64,000 bases of DNA, taken from Acidimicrobiales bacterium (GTDB lineage Bacteria > Actinomycetota > Acidimicrobiia > Acidimicrobiales > Aldehydirespiratoraceae). Of the stretch, positions 18,058 through 30,517 are shown in pieces (the first letter of the stretch is position 1; each line of letters opens with the position of its first letter). The position numbers and the translations under genes are program-made. The DNA is taken from positions 124,001 to 188,000 of the forward strand of contig JAQWMR010000016.1 of assembly GCA_029246685.1 (NCBI GenBank), read 5' to 3'. The notes under the pieces are model-generated. The model ran no database searches. It was not told where the DNA came from and saw only the letters and a list, made by a program, of their open reading frames with translations.

Positions 18058-19499
18058 GATACACCTCCACTCGCCGTTGCTTCGAGCACGGCAGCCACCT
18101 GGAATGTCAGCTCGTCGCCCAGCGCCGGGGCGAGCACCTGCACGCCGACCGGCATGCCGTCGTCACCCACACCGAACGGCACGGAAATGCCCGGGTGGCC
18201 AGTGAGGTTCGAGGGGATCGTGCACACGTCGTTCACGTACATCGTCATCGGGTCCGCCGTGCGCTCGCCGAGCCGGAAGGCGGTGGTGGGCGCGGTGGGG
18301 GTGACGAGCACGTCGACGTTCTCGTAAGCCTGTGCGAAGTCGCGCAGCATCATCGTGCGCACCTTGAGCGCCTTGCCGTAGAACGCGTCGTAGTAGCCGG
18401 CCGACAGGGCGTAGGTGCCGAGCATGATCCGGCGCTTCACCTCGGGACCGAACCCGGCAGTGCGGCTCGCGGTGTTCATCTCGCCGGTGGTGGGCGCGTC
18501 GACCCGCAGGCCGTACCGCACACCGTCGTAACGGGCGAGGTTGCTGGACGCCTCGGCCGGCGCGACGAGGTAGTAGGCGCTCAGCCCGAGCGTCGCGGAC
18601 GGCACGGAGACTTCGCTCACGATGGCACCGGCCGCGCGGAGCACCTCGACTGCTTCGTTCGTACGGGCCAGGACATCGGCCGACAACCCGTCGACGGACC
18701 CCTCGCCGCCCGAGAGCTCCCGGATGACACCGACTCGCAGGCCATCGACACCGCGGTCGAGTACGGCCGATGCGTCCGGCGAGTAGTCGCGGATCGAGGT
18801 GGAATCGAGCGGGTCGGGACCGGCGATCACGTCGAACATGGCCGCGGCGTCGGCCACGGAGTTGGCGAAGGGACCGATCTGATCGAGTGACGACGCGAAC
18901 GCGATGAGGCCGTAGCGACTCACCACTCCATACGTGGGCTTCATGCCGACCACGCCGCAGAACGCCGCGGGCTGACGGATCGAGCCTCCGGTGTCGCTGC
19001 CGATGCCGAGAGGTGTGAAGTTGGCCGCAACGGACGCGGCCGTGCCGCCGCTGCTGCCGCCGGGGACGCGGGAGATGTCGAGCGGGTTGCGAGTGGGTCC
19101 GAACGCGGAGTTCTCGGTGGACGAACCCATCGCGAACTCGTCGAGGTTGGTCTTGCCGACAGCGACCGCGCCGGCCGCTCGGAGTCGGGTCACAACGGTC
19201 GCGTCGTACGGGGGCTGCCAGCCTTCGAGGATCTTCGAGGAACACGTGGTCGGGATGCCCCGGGTGCACATGTTGTCCTTGAGCGCGAGCGGCACGCCGG
19301 CGAGCGGGCCCGGGTCGTCGCCTGCCGCGACGGCTGCGTCGACGCCCTCGGCTTCGGCACGCGCCGCGTCTGCGGTGACGACGTTGAACGCGTTGAGCTC
19401 ACCGTCGCGATCATCGATCCGCGCGAGGTGTTCGTTCAGAACGTCGACTGCCGATCGTTCACCGGCGCGCACAGCTGCAGCGATCTCGAGCGCGGTCAC
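18054..19499 (-). CDS. gatA: Asp-tRNA(Asn)/Glu-tRNA(Gln) amidotransferase subunit A
   Basis: The 481-residue amidase subunit supplies ammonia from glutamine. The catalytic triad of the amidase signature family is visible: Lys74 (LALKDN), Ser149 (GGSSGG) and Ser173 (GSDTGGSIR). Order gatC-gatA-gatB with 4-base overlaps at both joints indicates one coupled operon making a stoichiometric complex. It presumably serves Gln-tRNA(Gln) and/or Asn-tRNA(Asn) synthesis, as is usual in actinobacteria. Confidence 0.97.
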   Translation of the reverse strand: MTALEIAAAVRAGERSAVDVLNEHLARIDDRDGELNAFNVVTADAARAEAEGVDAAVAAGDDPGPLAGVPLALKDNMCTRGIPTTCSSKILEGWQPPYDATVVTRLRAAGAVAVGKTNLDEFAMGSSTENSAFGPTRNPLDISRVPGGSSGGTAASVAANFTPLGIGSDTGGSIRQPAAFCGVVGMKPTYGVVSRYGLIAFASSLDQIGPFANSVADAAAMFDVIAGPDPLDSTSIRDYSPDASAVLDRGVDGLRVGVIRELSGGEGSVDGLSADVLARTNEAVEVLRAAGAIVSEVSVPSATLGLSAYYLVAPAEASSNLARYDGVRYGLRVDAPTTGEMNTASRTAGFGPEVKRRIMLGTYALSAGYYDAFYGKALKVRTMMLRDFAQAYENVDVLVTPTAPTTAFRLGERTADPMTMYVNDVCTIPSNLTGHPGISVPFGVGDDGMPVGVQVLAPALGDELTFQVAAVLEATASGGVS

Positions 19500-19798
19500 G
19501 GCTCCTCCCCCAGCACGGGCGGCACGCGGAACTGGCCAGCCTCGTTAGCCGGCGCTTGTGCGAGCACTTCGTCGCGGTCGACCGACGCCACGATCTCATC
19601 GCGGCGCAGCACGTTGACGAGCGGCAGCGGATGCGACGTGGGCTCGATGTCGCCGACGTCGAGCGCCTCGATGTCGGCCGCGTGCTCCAGGATGTCGCCG
19701 AGTTGGCCGGTGAAGAGGTCGATCTCGTCGTCGGTCAACTCGAGGCGAGCCAGCCGGGCGACGTGCTCCACGTCGCCGCGGGAGATTCGTTCTGACAT
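19496..19798 (-). CDS. gatC: Asp-tRNA(Asn)/Glu-tRNA(Gln) amidotransferase subunit C
   Basis: The 100-residue GatC clamps GatA to GatB. The N-terminal helix pair ([33 protein letters not shown]) and the later [11 protein letters not shown] segment are the conserved family pattern. The ATG lies 8 bases after a minus-strand TATCCT, consistent with a leaderless mRNA. First gene of gatCAB. Confidence 0.95.
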   Translation of the reverse strand: MSERISRGDVEHVARLARLELTDDEIDLFTGQLGDILEHAADIEALDVGDIEPTSHPLPLVNVLRRDEIVASVDRDEVLAQAPANEAGQFRVPPVLGEEP

Positions 19799-19806
19799 GG
19801 GGACAG

Positions 19807-19812
19807 AGGATA
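19807..19812 (-). promoter_or_regulatory. Leaderless -10 (TATCCT) of gatCAB
   Basis: TATCCT on the minus strand ends 8 bases before the gatC ATG. Confidence 0.45.
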
Positions 19813-19841
19813 CGCAGCAGATCGCCCGACACCCCGGGCGT

Positions 19842-19847
19842 TAGGGT
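19842..19847 (+). promoter_or_regulatory. Leaderless -10 element TAGGGT
   Basis: TAGGGT ends 7 bases before GTG 19855; an in-frame GTG at 19846 overlaps the hexamer and is therefore unlikely to be the start. Confidence 0.45.
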
Positions 19848-19854
19848 GCCCGTC

Positions 19855-20298
19855 GTGTCCGCCCATGCCTTCCTCAGTCCCGAGTGGATCGCCGCGGTCA
19901 GGGCGATCCGCGACGAGTACCACGATCGGGTGACCGCCCCGGACTATCCCGTCCGCGCCAACGTGACCGTCGCCGAGGCTCCCTTCGGCGAGCCGACGAT
20001 TGTCGGCCACATCGACACGACAGCCGGGGCGATCTCGCTCGAACTCGGCCACCTCGACGAGAGCGACTTCGCCATCGAGATGGCGTACGACGTCGCCCAG
20101 CAGATCTTCGTCGATCGCGATCCCCAGGCGCTCATGGGCATTCTCGTAGGCGGGCAGGTGAAGCTGACCGGAGACTCATCGAAGATTCTCGGGCTGGCTG
20201 GCATGGCGGCGCCGCCGGATCCCAACAACGAGTCGTCGGCGCTGGCGCGCGAGGTGATCGGCCGTATCGACGCCGTCACCGCGAAGTCGACTGACTAG
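19855..20298 (+). CDS. SCP-2 sterol-transfer-like protein
   Basis: A 147-residue soluble protein. The pattern FAIEMAYDVAQQIFVDRDPQALMGILVGGQVKLTGDSSKI matches the C-terminal half of SCP-2 sterol-carrier folds, where the last part (GQVKLTGDxxKxL) lines the lipid tunnel. It may bind or shuttle hydrophobic acyl or steroid compounds; this is inference. The start at 19855 rests on the -10 position. Its TAG overlaps the convergent kinase stop (shared CTAG). Confidence 0.55.
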   Translation: MSAHAFLSPEWIAAVRAIRDEYHDRVTAPDYPVRANVTVAEAPFGEPTIVGHIDTTAGAISLELGHLDESDFAIEMAYDVAQQIFVDRDPQALMGILVGGQVKLTGDSSKILGLAGMAAPPDPNNESSALAREVIGRIDAVTAKSTD

Positions 20299-22154
20299 CT
20301 GTCCGGAATCTCGGTCAGAAGTCGCACCTTCGTTCCGAACGGGTGGACCTCGCCTTGGTCCGGGTCTGTGAGGCGCACCGGCAACGCGGGATTTCCGACG
20401 ACCCCGGAGACCTCGAAGCCTGCCGCCTCCAGATCAGCGGTCGCTTCTGCGACCGTCAGTCCGACCACGTTCGGGACCGGACGTGGCGCGGGTCCGCTGG
20501 AGACGATGATCTCGACGACAGAGTCCGCGTCCACGAAGGCGCCGACGCCAGGCGAGAACTCGATGACGGACCCGACAGGCACGTCCTCGCTACTGTCCTC
20601 GACGACCTCGCCGACCAGACGGCGATCAGCCAGAGCTTGGAGGGCGTCGTCCACGTCGAAAGAGTCGGGAACGGCGGGCACCTGACGCTGCGATGGGCCG
20701 GCCGACACCACGAGGTCGACCTCGGATCCCGGTTCGACCTCGGTCTGTCCCGGATCCAGCAAGAGCTCGACCACCAGGCCCGGCTCGACGGTCTCGCTCT
20801 CGATGGAGTCGACGGAGCCGAGCGACAGCCCGACGCTCTCGAGCAGCGCGCCGGCCGCGATCTCGGTCTCGCCGATCAACTCGGGCACCGTGACGAGCTC
20901 TGAACCCTTGGACACGACGACGGTGAGAATCTCGCCCTCGTCGAGTTCGGTGCCGGGAGGCGGGTCAACCGACAGCACCTCGCCGACGGCGCTGCCGTCC
21001 TGGCGGTCCTCCTCCAGACGCAGCACCCAACCACCGTCGAGCGCCGCGGCGGACGCAGCCTCCGAGTTCGCCCCGATCAGCTCGGGAACGACCGACGCCG
21101 GTGTCTGGGTGTCGCGAAAGGCGAGCAGCGCGCCGATCACAGCTGCGGCCGCGACCAGCACCGCGAGGACGGCCCACGGCCACCGCCGGTCGACGGGATC
21201 GTCCTCAGCCGGAAGTGCGGGCACAGGTCTCGGGGTGGATGCGACGATCGGATCGGCGACAAGTTGCGTCTGATCGCCCTCCGCCAGATCGATCTCTGGC
21301 CCGACCAAGGGCAGGGGTTCGGGACGAGGGAGATCCTCGGCCGCCTCGAGGAAGCCACGAACGAGGTCGGCCGCAGTCGGACGCTCGTCCGGATCGATCG
21401 CTCCGGCCCGGCGCAGCGTGGCACCGAGTGGTCCGAGATCCGGATGGGGTTCGAGCGGCTTCTCCGTGCGGGCCATCAGTGTTGCGATCGCCGTGTCGGC
21501 GGTGAACGGGAGCTCGCCGCTCACCGCCTCGTTCACGGTGAGCGCCAGCGCGTAGATGTCGGCCGCGGGGCCGACCTTCTCGCCGCGAGCCTGCTCGGGG
21601 GCGGCGTAGCGAGCCGTGCCGACCATCGATCCGTCCGGCTCCGTCCATCCCGCCTCCGCCAGCGCCCGGGCGAGCCCGAAGTCCGCGATGCGGAGCCGAC
21701 CGGCATCACCGAAGAGAAGGTTGGCCGGCTTGATGTCGCGGTGGACCAGGCCTTCGCCGTGGGCGTACTCGAGCCCCCGCGCCGCCTCGAGCCCGACGAG
21801 CAGACCCTGTGACATGGACAGACGGTTGCCCCCGCGGATCATCGACTCCAGCGAACCGCCGCCCAAGTACTCGCTGACAAGATAGGGAACGCCGTCGTGG
21901 CCCCAGTCGTAGACACCGAGGACGTGTTGATGGTTCAGCGAAGCCGCCGATTGCGCCTCGGCTCGGAAGCGGCGCAAGAAGCTGTCGTCGGCGGCCAGTG
22001 CCTCGTGCAGGACCTTGACTGCGACGCGCCGACGCAACGTGACGTCGTCCGCCAGAAAGACCTGCGCGGAAGCACCCACGCCGATCGGCGCGACGATGCG
22101 GTAGCGCCCGCCGAGTACGCGCCCGACGGCGTCGCCGAAGTCTGAGGTGACCAT
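20295..22154 (-). CDS. PASTA-domain Ser/Thr protein kinase (PknB-like)
   Basis: A 619-residue transmembrane kinase: cytoplasmic kinase domain (residues about 18-275) with Lys47 (VAVK), HRD 138-140 and DFG 158-160, an intact activation segment ending in APE, a Pro/Asp-rich juxtamembrane linker, one membrane segment (WPWAVLAVLVAAAAVIGALLAF, about 335-357), and four extracellular PASTA repeats. Such kinases sense peptidoglycan fragments and control growth and division. An ATG 7 codons upstream is possible, but the TACGTT 7 bases before 22154 favours this start. It diverges from a small membrane-anchored protein. Confidence 0.92.
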   Translation of the reverse strand: MVTSDFGDAVGRVLGGRYRIVAPIGVGASAQVFLADDVTLRRRVAVKVLHEALAADDSFLRRFRAEAQSAASLNHQHVLGVYDWGHDGVPYLVSEYLGGGSLESMIRGGNRLSMSQGLLVGLEAARGLEYAHGEGLVHRDIKPANLLFGDAGRLRIADFGLARALAEAGWTEPDGSMVGTARYAAPEQARGEKVGPAADIYALALTVNEAVSGELPFTADTAIATLMARTEKPLEPHPDLGPLGATLRRAGAIDPDERPTAADLVRGFLEAAEDLPRPEPLPLVGPEIDLAEGDQTQLVADPIVASTPRPVPALPAEDDPVDRRWPWAVLAVLVAAAAVIGALLAFRDTQTPASVVPELIGANSEAASAAALDGGWVLRLEEDRQDGSAVGEVLSVDPPPGTELDEGEILTVVVSKGSELVTVPELIGETEIAAGALLESVGLSLGSVDSIESETVEPGLVVELLLDPGQTEVEPGSEVDLVVSAGPSQRQVPAVPDSFDVDDALQALADRRLVGEVVEDSSEDVPVGSVIEFSPGVGAFVDADSVVEIIVSSGPAPRPVPNVVGLTVAEATADLEAAGFEVSGVVGNPALPVRLTDPDQGEVHPFGTKVRLLTEIPDS

Positions 22155-22161
22155 TGTCGAC

Positions 22162-22167
22162 AACGTA
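22162..22167 (-). promoter_or_regulatory. Leaderless -10 (TACGTT) of the PASTA kinase
   Basis: TACGTT on the minus strand ends 7 bases before ATG 22154. Confidence 0.45.
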
Positions 22168-22225
22168 CAAGGCACTCGACCACGGACGGTGGCTCCCCGG
22201 CCCGAGGTTGCGCCGGGTTATCTGC

Positions 22226-22231
22226 GATAAT
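22226..22231 (+). promoter_or_regulatory. Leaderless -10 element GATAAT
   Basis: GATAAT, close to consensus, ends 8 bases before ATG 22240. Confidence 0.4.
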
Positions 22232-22239
22232 CGACGGCA

Positions 22240-22665
22240 ATGGGCCGCAAGCAGCAACTCATCTTCACGGCGCTCCTCGTCGCAGGCGTGGGGATGTTCA
22301 TCATCGCCGGGTTGATCGGACGTACGAATCCACCCGACGAAGCGACCCGCATCCGAGGAGTGGAGGCCATCGACCCCGAGCGGTTCGACGAGGTGCTTCA
22401 ACAGAACCGGGTCGCGATCGACCTCGAACCAGGATTCGTCGTCCGCTCGTTCACGGTCTCGCCCGATGCCGGCTGCTCGGCGCCGGTGGAGGTCGTCGAC
22501 TTCACCCGCATCACCGACGGGCTGAACATCTGGGTGTACCAGCCCGACGAGGGCAAGCCGATCAGTCAGCTCGCGCCCGATGACAACTGCGTCCGAGTGG
22601 TGATCGAAGACATCCAGCGACCGGGCGACACCGCCGAGGTCGAGTGGACCTTCACTGTCAACTGA
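22240..22665 (+). CDS. Small membrane-anchored extracytoplasmic protein
   Basis: A 141-residue protein with one N-terminal membrane segment (residues 7-27, LIFTALLVAGVGMFIIAGLIG) and a roughly 110-residue outer domain holding two Cys (GCSAP, DNCVRV) likely to form a disulfide. No known family recognised. It is transcribed divergently from the PASTA kinase and could be a partner or substrate, but position is the only evidence. Its 3' end overlaps the convergent HAD gene by 8 bases. Confidence 0.6.
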   Translation: MGRKQQLIFTALLVAGVGMFIIAGLIGRTNPPDEATRIRGVEAIDPERFDEVLQQNRVAIDLEPGFVVRSFTVSPDAGCSAPVEVVDFTRITDGLNIWVYQPDEGKPISQLAPDDNCVRVVIEDIQRPGDTAEVEWTFTVN

Positions 22666-23302
22666 GCTGATCCACCAGCGCGACGAGCTCGGTCATGGCG
22701 GGTGCCGGATCGCCGCCGACGACGATGCCGTGCATGCCGAGATCGCGCGCGGCTTGGACATTGGCGTCCATGTCGTCCAGGAAGACCGCCCGCTCAGCGG
22801 CAACGTCGAGCTCCGCGAGCGTGTGGAGATAGATCGCCGGGTCCGGCTTGCGCATGCCAACCGCTGAGCTGTCGGTCACGACGGACATCACGTCCATCGG
22901 CACGATCGAACGCCAGCCGCCGTTCTCCGACTCGGAGAATTCCTTGACGTTGTTGGTGATGATCGCCTGAGCGATTCCGCGACCATGGAGGTCCCGCACC
23001 GTGTCGGAGACGACCGAACGGTCGGCCGGGTCGTTGCCGAACTGGCTGAAGAAGTCCCTCAGCGTGAGCTCGACGCCGAACGCACCGATCGCCGCTTCGA
23101 CGTCAGCCCACGCTTCCTTCAGCGTGATCTGCCCGCGCTCGAGTCGATGCCAGGTGTGGTCGCCGTCCAGGTGGTACGGCCCGAAGATCGCGCTGAACAC
23201 CTCGTCGGGGTCGAGCCCGTGCTCGGTGGCCAGCCCGCCGACTGCATCCAACGGTCGACCCGAGAAGACCCCGCCGACATCCCAACACACCGCTTCGATC
23301 AT
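22658..23302 (-). CDS. HAD-superfamily hydrolase, subfamily IA
   Basis: A 214-residue phosphatase-like protein. HAD motif I is WDVGGVFSGRP (Asp10, with Gly in place of the second Asp, as in several dehalogenase/epoxide-hydrolase-type members), motif II is ITNN, motif III Lys lies in MRKPDPAIY and motif IV is FLDDMDANVQAA. Substrate unknown. The frame is open upstream, but the ATG at 23302 puts motif I at the correct distance. Convergent with, and overlapping by 8 bases, the previous gene. Confidence 0.8.
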   Translation of the reverse strand: MIEAVCWDVGGVFSGRPLDAVGGLATEHGLDPDEVFSAIFGPYHLDGDHTWHRLERGQITLKEAWADVEAAIGAFGVELTLRDFFSQFGNDPADRSVVSDTVRDLHGRGIAQAIITNNVKEFSESENGGWRSIVPMDVMSVVTDSSAVGMRKPDPAIYLHTLAELDVAAERAVFLDDMDANVQAARDLGMHGIVVGGDPAPAMTELVALVDQLS

Positions 23303-23354
23303 GCGAGCAGATTGGCGGCGCCGGGCCGCGGAGACAAATCCGGTCGACAGCGGA

Positions 23355-23671
23355 TCAGGTCGCGAGCGAGCCGGCGACCAGGCCGACTCCGATCGCGCAT
23401 GCGGCGAGGACGGTCCAGGCGGCCAATGGCATGCGGTTCCAGCCTTGTTCCCACGCGTACTTCCAGCGGATCTGCGTCCACATCGCCCACAGGAACGCGC
23501 CGCCACCGAAAGCCGCGGCAATCGCAGCTTCGCCGCCGACGCTCAGGCCCGACGTCTCGCCCTGGCCGATCAGGTGCCGGCGGCAAAGATGAGCCCGACG
23601 AGCGCGGAGCGACCGAGCCACTTCGGCCACATGAGGTTCTCTTCGTTGTCGTCATTGGATGCGAAGACCAC
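23355..23671 (-). pseudogene. Small two-segment membrane protein with a frameshift
   Basis: Two overlapping frames together make one plausible protein of about 105 residues. The first part starts at GTG 23671 (VFASNDDNEENLMWPKWLGRS, then a hydrophobic segment) and hits TGA near 23565; the second, shifted by one base, continues from HLIGQGETSG to a membrane segment (PLAAWTVLAACAIGVGLVAGS). Total length is 317 bases, one short of a multiple of three, so a single missing base around 23565-23590 explains it. A GACAAT 7 bases before the GTG supports expression. Sequencing error or a true lesion cannot be told apart here. Confidence 0.5.
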
Positions 23672-23715
23672 GACGACGATTGTCGCAGGCGAGCGCGGCT
23701 GCGGGCCGTCTCCTG

Positions 23716-27142
<3,427 letters not shown>

Positions 27143-27172
27143 TTGAAGCGGGGGTCAGACACCCGCTACATC
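27143..27172. repeat. GTCAGAC palindromic repeat, copy B
   Basis: AGCGGGGGT-CAG-ACACCCGCT (27147-27167) is a 9-bp stem with one mismatch, followed by ACAT. It lies between convergent genes and supplies the mnmA stop codon (TAG at 27168-27166). Confidence 0.6.
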
Positions 27173-28245
27173 TCGGGGGCTCGGGTTGCTTGGCCGCCGC
27201 CGATGACGAGGTCGTCGACGTAGGCGACCACGCTTTGGCCGGGAGCCACTTTGCGGTGGGGGGCCGACCATTCGACGGCGTCACCAACCACGCGGCCCGG
27301 CTCGGGGGTGCCGTGGGCACTGCACTGGAGCATGACCTCACCGTCGACCGAGCCGCCCACCCAAGTCCACGACTCGAGGGGAGTCACAGAGACGGACAGA
27401 TCGGCCTTCTCGCCGATGGTGACGGTGGCGCTCGCCGTGTCGACGTCGACCACGTAGCGGGGGTCCGTGCCACCGGCCAGACCGAGGCGCTTGCGCTGCC
27501 CGATCGTCACCATCTCGATGGCGGGCACCTCACCGACCTGCTCGCCGGCCGCGTCGACGACGCGACCACGGCGAAGCGGGATCCGGTCGCCGAGGAAGGT
27601 CTCCCGCCCGTGCTCGTTCGTGATGAAGCAGACGTCCTGGCTCTCGGGCTTGTTGGACGTACGCAGGTCCAGGTCCACGGCGATCGATCGGACGTCGGCC
27701 TTCGTCATCGCACCGAGCGGCAGCAGCAGGCGGCTGAGAACGGACTCGTCGAGCACGTGGAGTACGTAGGACTGGTCCTTTGCTCCATCCGCGCCGCGGC
27801 CCAGCCGCGGGCCGTCGGCGGTCGCAACGACGCGGGCGTGGTGTCCGGTCGCGACTGTCTCGAAGCCGAGGGCGTCGGCCCGGCGTAGGAGACGGTCGAA
27901 CTTGAGGTGGCGGTTGCACTCGATGCACGGGTTCGGGGTTCGCCCGGCGGCGTGGTCCTCGACGTAGGGGGCGACGACGTCGCGTTCGAAGTCGTCGCCG
28001 AAGTTGAACGTGTGGTGCTCGATGCCGACACGGTCGGCCACGCGGCGGGCGTCGTCCACGTCACTGACGGCGCAGCAGCCGGTGTCGCTGGGTCCGCCCC
28101 AGAGCTTCATCGTGACCCCGACTACCTCGTGGCCGGCCTGCTGGAGCAGCGCCGCGGCGACGGAAGAATCGACGCCACCGGACATCATCACCATGACGCG
28201 GCCGTCGCCCGTAACCCCGGGCTCGTCGATGCGGTCGAAAGACAC
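27166..28245 (-). CDS. mnmA: tRNA-specific 2-thiouridylase
   Basis: The 359-residue MnmA makes 2-thiouridine at U34 of tRNA(Lys/Glu/Gln) using ATP and a persulfide. The PP-loop is MMSGGVDSS (residues 20-28), catalytic Cys are Cys107 (TPNPCIECN) and Cys206 (SQDVCFI), and the GQRKRLGLAGG segment is conserved. GTG 28245 lies 6 bases after a minus-strand TACGCT. A cysteine desulfurase gene that could supply sulfur lies 1 kb away. The stop codon falls inside a palindromic repeat. Confidence 0.95.
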   Translation of the reverse strand: MSFDRIDEPGVTGDGRVMVMMSGGVDSSVAAALLQQAGHEVVGVTMKLWGGPSDTGCCAVSDVDDARRVADRVGIEHHTFNFGDDFERDVVAPYVEDHAAGRTPNPCIECNRHLKFDRLLRRADALGFETVATGHHARVVATADGPRLGRGADGAKDQSYVLHVLDESVLSRLLLPLGAMTKADVRSIAVDLDLRTSNKPESQDVCFITNEHGRETFLGDRIPLRRGRVVDAAGEQVGEVPAIEMVTIGQRKRLGLAGGTDPRYVVDVDTASATVTIGEKADLSVSVTPLESWTWVGGSVDGEVMLQCSAHGTPEPGRVVGDAVEWSAPHRKVAPGQSVVAYVDDLVIGGGQATRAPEM

Positions 28246-28251
28246 ATGATC

Positions 28252-28261
28252 AGCGTAAGTT
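28252..28261. promoter_or_regulatory. Symmetric divergent -10 pair AGCGTAAGTT
   Basis: Minus-strand TACGCT (28257-28252) serves mnmA at 6 bases; plus-strand TAAGTT (28256-28261) serves the KAS III gene at 7 bases. They share the TA at 28256-28257. Confidence 0.5.
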
Positions 28262-28268
28262 CTCCGAC

Positions 28269-29291
28269 ATGACTCGACGCACTCGTATTGCCGGGATCGG
28301 CTCTTTCGTTCCCGACCGCATCGTCACGAACGACGACATGACGCAGTGGATGGACACCTCCGACGAGTGGATCCAGACCCGTTCCGGCATCGAGCAGCGC
28401 CACTGGGTGGAGCCCGACAACACGACCACGAGCGACCTCGGTCTCGAGGCCGCCAACAAGGCGATGGCAGCGGCCGGCGTCACCCCTGCTGACCTCGACA
28501 TGATTCTCTTCGCCACGCTCTCGCCGGACCACGAGTTCCCCGGTACGGCGTGTTTCCTCCAGGCCAAGCTCGGCTGCCCGGAGATCCCTGCAATCGACGT
28601 GCGCCAGCAGTGCAGCGGGTTCGTCTACGGCATGGCCCAGGCCGACATGTTCATCCGGGGCGGCATGGCCGACACGATCCTGTTGGTCGGCGCCGAGATC
28701 CACTCGAAGGGCCTCGACGTGTCCACCGAGGGTCGCGACATCACGGTTCTGTTCGGCGACGGCGCCGGCGCGGCGATACTCCAGGCCACCGATGTCGACG
28801 AGCCCGCGTCGCAGCCCCACATCTATTCGTCGCACCTCCACGCCGACGGCACCCACGCCAAGGAGCTGTGGACCGAGGGCCCGTCGATGACCTACGCCCC
28901 GAACCGGTGGGACAACGACTGGCTCGAGCGCAAGGCGCAGTATCCGTACATGAACGGCAAGAAGGTCTTCAAGCACGCCGTCACCCGGATGCCCGAGGTG
29001 GCCACCGAGGCGCTCGACGCCAACGGCTACACGGTCGAGGACGTGGACCTCTGGATCTTCCACCAGGCCAACATGCGCATCAACTACTTCGCCGCCAAGA
29101 CGCTCGGCATCGAGGACGAAGACAAGGTGTTCAACACCATCCAGCGGTTCGGAAACACCACAGCGGCCACGATTCCGATCGGGCTCGACGAGGCGCTCAA
29201 GGCCGGGAAACTCGAGCCCGGCATGCTCGTCTGCATCGCCGCCTTCGGCGCCGGGTTCACCTGGGCCAGCTCGCTCGTCCGCTGGGGCTAG
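28269..29291 (+). CDS. 3-oxoacyl-ACP synthase III family (FabH-like)
   Basis: A 340-residue thiolase-fold condensing enzyme. The catalytic triad is present: Cys115 (RQQCSGF), His in FHQAN (about 257) and Asn in FGNTTAA (about 288). It joins an acyl-CoA starter to an extender, as in fatty acid initiation. Loops are longer than in E. coli FabH (about 317 residues), so an OleA-like or dedicated starter-unit role is possible. It is transcribed alone, away from any fab cluster, from a symmetric promoter shared with mnmA. Confidence 0.85.
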   Translation: MTRRTRIAGIGSFVPDRIVTNDDMTQWMDTSDEWIQTRSGIEQRHWVEPDNTTTSDLGLEAANKAMAAAGVTPADLDMILFATLSPDHEFPGTACFLQAKLGCPEIPAIDVRQQCSGFVYGMAQADMFIRGGMADTILLVGAEIHSKGLDVSTEGRDITVLFGDGAGAAILQATDVDEPASQPHIYSSHLHADGTHAKELWTEGPSMTYAPNRWDNDWLERKAQYPYMNGKKVFKHAVTRMPEVATEALDANGYTVEDVDLWIFHQANMRINYFAAKTLGIEDEDKVFNTIQRFGNTTAATIPIGLDEALKAGKLEPGMLVCIAAFGAGFTWASSLVRWG

Positions 29292-29299
29292 CGCTCCGG

Positions 29300-30472
29300 T
29301 CAGCCGCCGCCGTGGGCGCGGAGGTGACGGACAGCAGCCGGAATGATCTCGAGGGCGCGGTCCACATCGATCTCTGTCGACGACCAGCCGAGTGAGAGCC
29401 GCAGCGAGCCCTGGGCGACCTCTCGCGCCACACCCATGGCGGCAAGGACGTGGGACGGGTCCTGTGCGCCGCTCGAACACGACGACGCCGCGGACGCCCG
29501 CAGGCCCTCCTGGTCGAGGAGGAACAACAGCGCCTCGGCCTCGACCCCGGCGAGAATGACATGGGCGATCCCGGCGGCAACGGAGTCCGTGTCGCCCGGC
29601 CGGGCGACGGTGGCCACGACGCCGTCCCCGAGTTCGTCTTCGAGCCCGGCGATGAGACGATCGCGAAGCGCTCCGAGCCGGCCCACCTCCGCGGGTCGGC
29701 GTTCGACGGTGCGTCGCACAGCCTCCGCGAACGCAACGGCGCCCGCGACGTCGGGTGTGCCGGCGCGGCGGCCCCGTTCCTGGCCACCGCCGAGGATCTG
29801 CGCAGCGAGATCGATTCCGTTGCGCACGAACAGCGCGCCCGTGCCGATCGGCCCACCCAGCTTGTGTCCGGTGATCGATACGAGGTCGACGTCCGCGGTG
29901 GCGGCCGCCAGATCCATCCAGCTGACCGCCTGCACCGCATCGGTGTGCACGAGTGCGCCCGGGGCGCGATCGCGCACGACGGCGGCCAGCGCCGGGAGAT
30001 CGTTGATCGCTCCCGTCTCGTTGTTCACGGCGATGAGCGACACGATCGTCACATCGTCGAGCCCGTCGAGCACCGCAGCGAGCGCATCGGGTGCGACTCG
30101 GCCGGCAGCGTCGAGGCCGACGGTGACACCACCGGCATGCTCGACCGGTTCGAGCACGGCGTGGTGCTCCCCCGCCGAACACACCGCGGTCCCGCCGCGA
30201 ACGGCGAGGACACCACGCACCGCGAGGTTGTCAGCCTCGGAGCCGCCGCTCGTGAACACGACCTCGGCGGAGGGCCGGTCGAGCGCGGCCGCGAGAACAT
30301 CACGGGCGTCGTCAAGGGCACGGCGAGCGTCTCGCGCCGCCTTGTGGGCACCGGTCGGGTTCGCATGGTGAGTGTCGGCCGCGGCGAGCCACGCCGTCCG
30401 CGCCTCAGGCCTCACCGGCGTGCTCGCCGCGTGGTCGAGGTAGATCTCAGAAGTCGTGCCGTCCACAACCAT
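29300..30472 (-). CDS. Cysteine desulfurase (NifS/IscS family)
   Basis: A 390-residue PLP enzyme that takes sulfur from cysteine as an enzyme persulfide. PLP-Lys is Lys204 (SITGHKLGGP), the active-site loop Cys is Cys332 (ASSCSSGA), and YLDHAASTPV opens the fold. This is the class with a long loop around the catalytic Cys (IscS/NifS group I). It could feed the nearby MnmA or the NifU-like scaffold at 35.6 kb. ATG 30472 follows a minus-strand TAGGCT by 6 bases. Confidence 0.9.
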   Translation of the reverse strand: MVVDGTTSEIYLDHAASTPVRPEARTAWLAAADTHHANPTGAHKAARDARRALDDARDVLAAALDRPSAEVVFTSGGSEADNLAVRGVLAVRGGTAVCSAGEHHAVLEPVEHAGGVTVGLDAAGRVAPDALAAVLDGLDDVTIVSLIAVNNETGAINDLPALAAVVRDRAPGALVHTDAVQAVSWMDLAAATADVDLVSITGHKLGGPIGTGALFVRNGIDLAAQILGGGQERGRRAGTPDVAGAVAFAEAVRRTVERRPAEVGRLGALRDRLIAGLEDELGDGVVATVARPGDTDSVAAGIAHVILAGVEAEALLFLLDQEGLRASAASSCSSGAQDPSHVLAAMGVAREVAQGSLRLSLGWSSTEIDVDRALEIIPAAVRHLRAHGGG

Positions 30473-30478
30473 GCGGCC

Positions 30479-30484
30479 AGCCTA
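30479..30484 (-). promoter_or_regulatory. Leaderless -10 (TAGGCT) of the cysteine desulfurase
   Basis: TAGGCT on the minus strand ends 6 bases before ATG 30472. Confidence 0.45.
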
Positions 30485-30505
30485 GGGAGACGTCTCGGCC
30501 CGCGG

Positions 30506-30511
30506 CAGACT
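30506..30511 (+). promoter_or_regulatory. Leaderless -10-like element CAGACT
   Basis: CAGACT, one base off TANNNT, ends 6 bases before ATG 30518. Confidence 0.3.
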
Positions 30512-30517
30512 GCAGCC

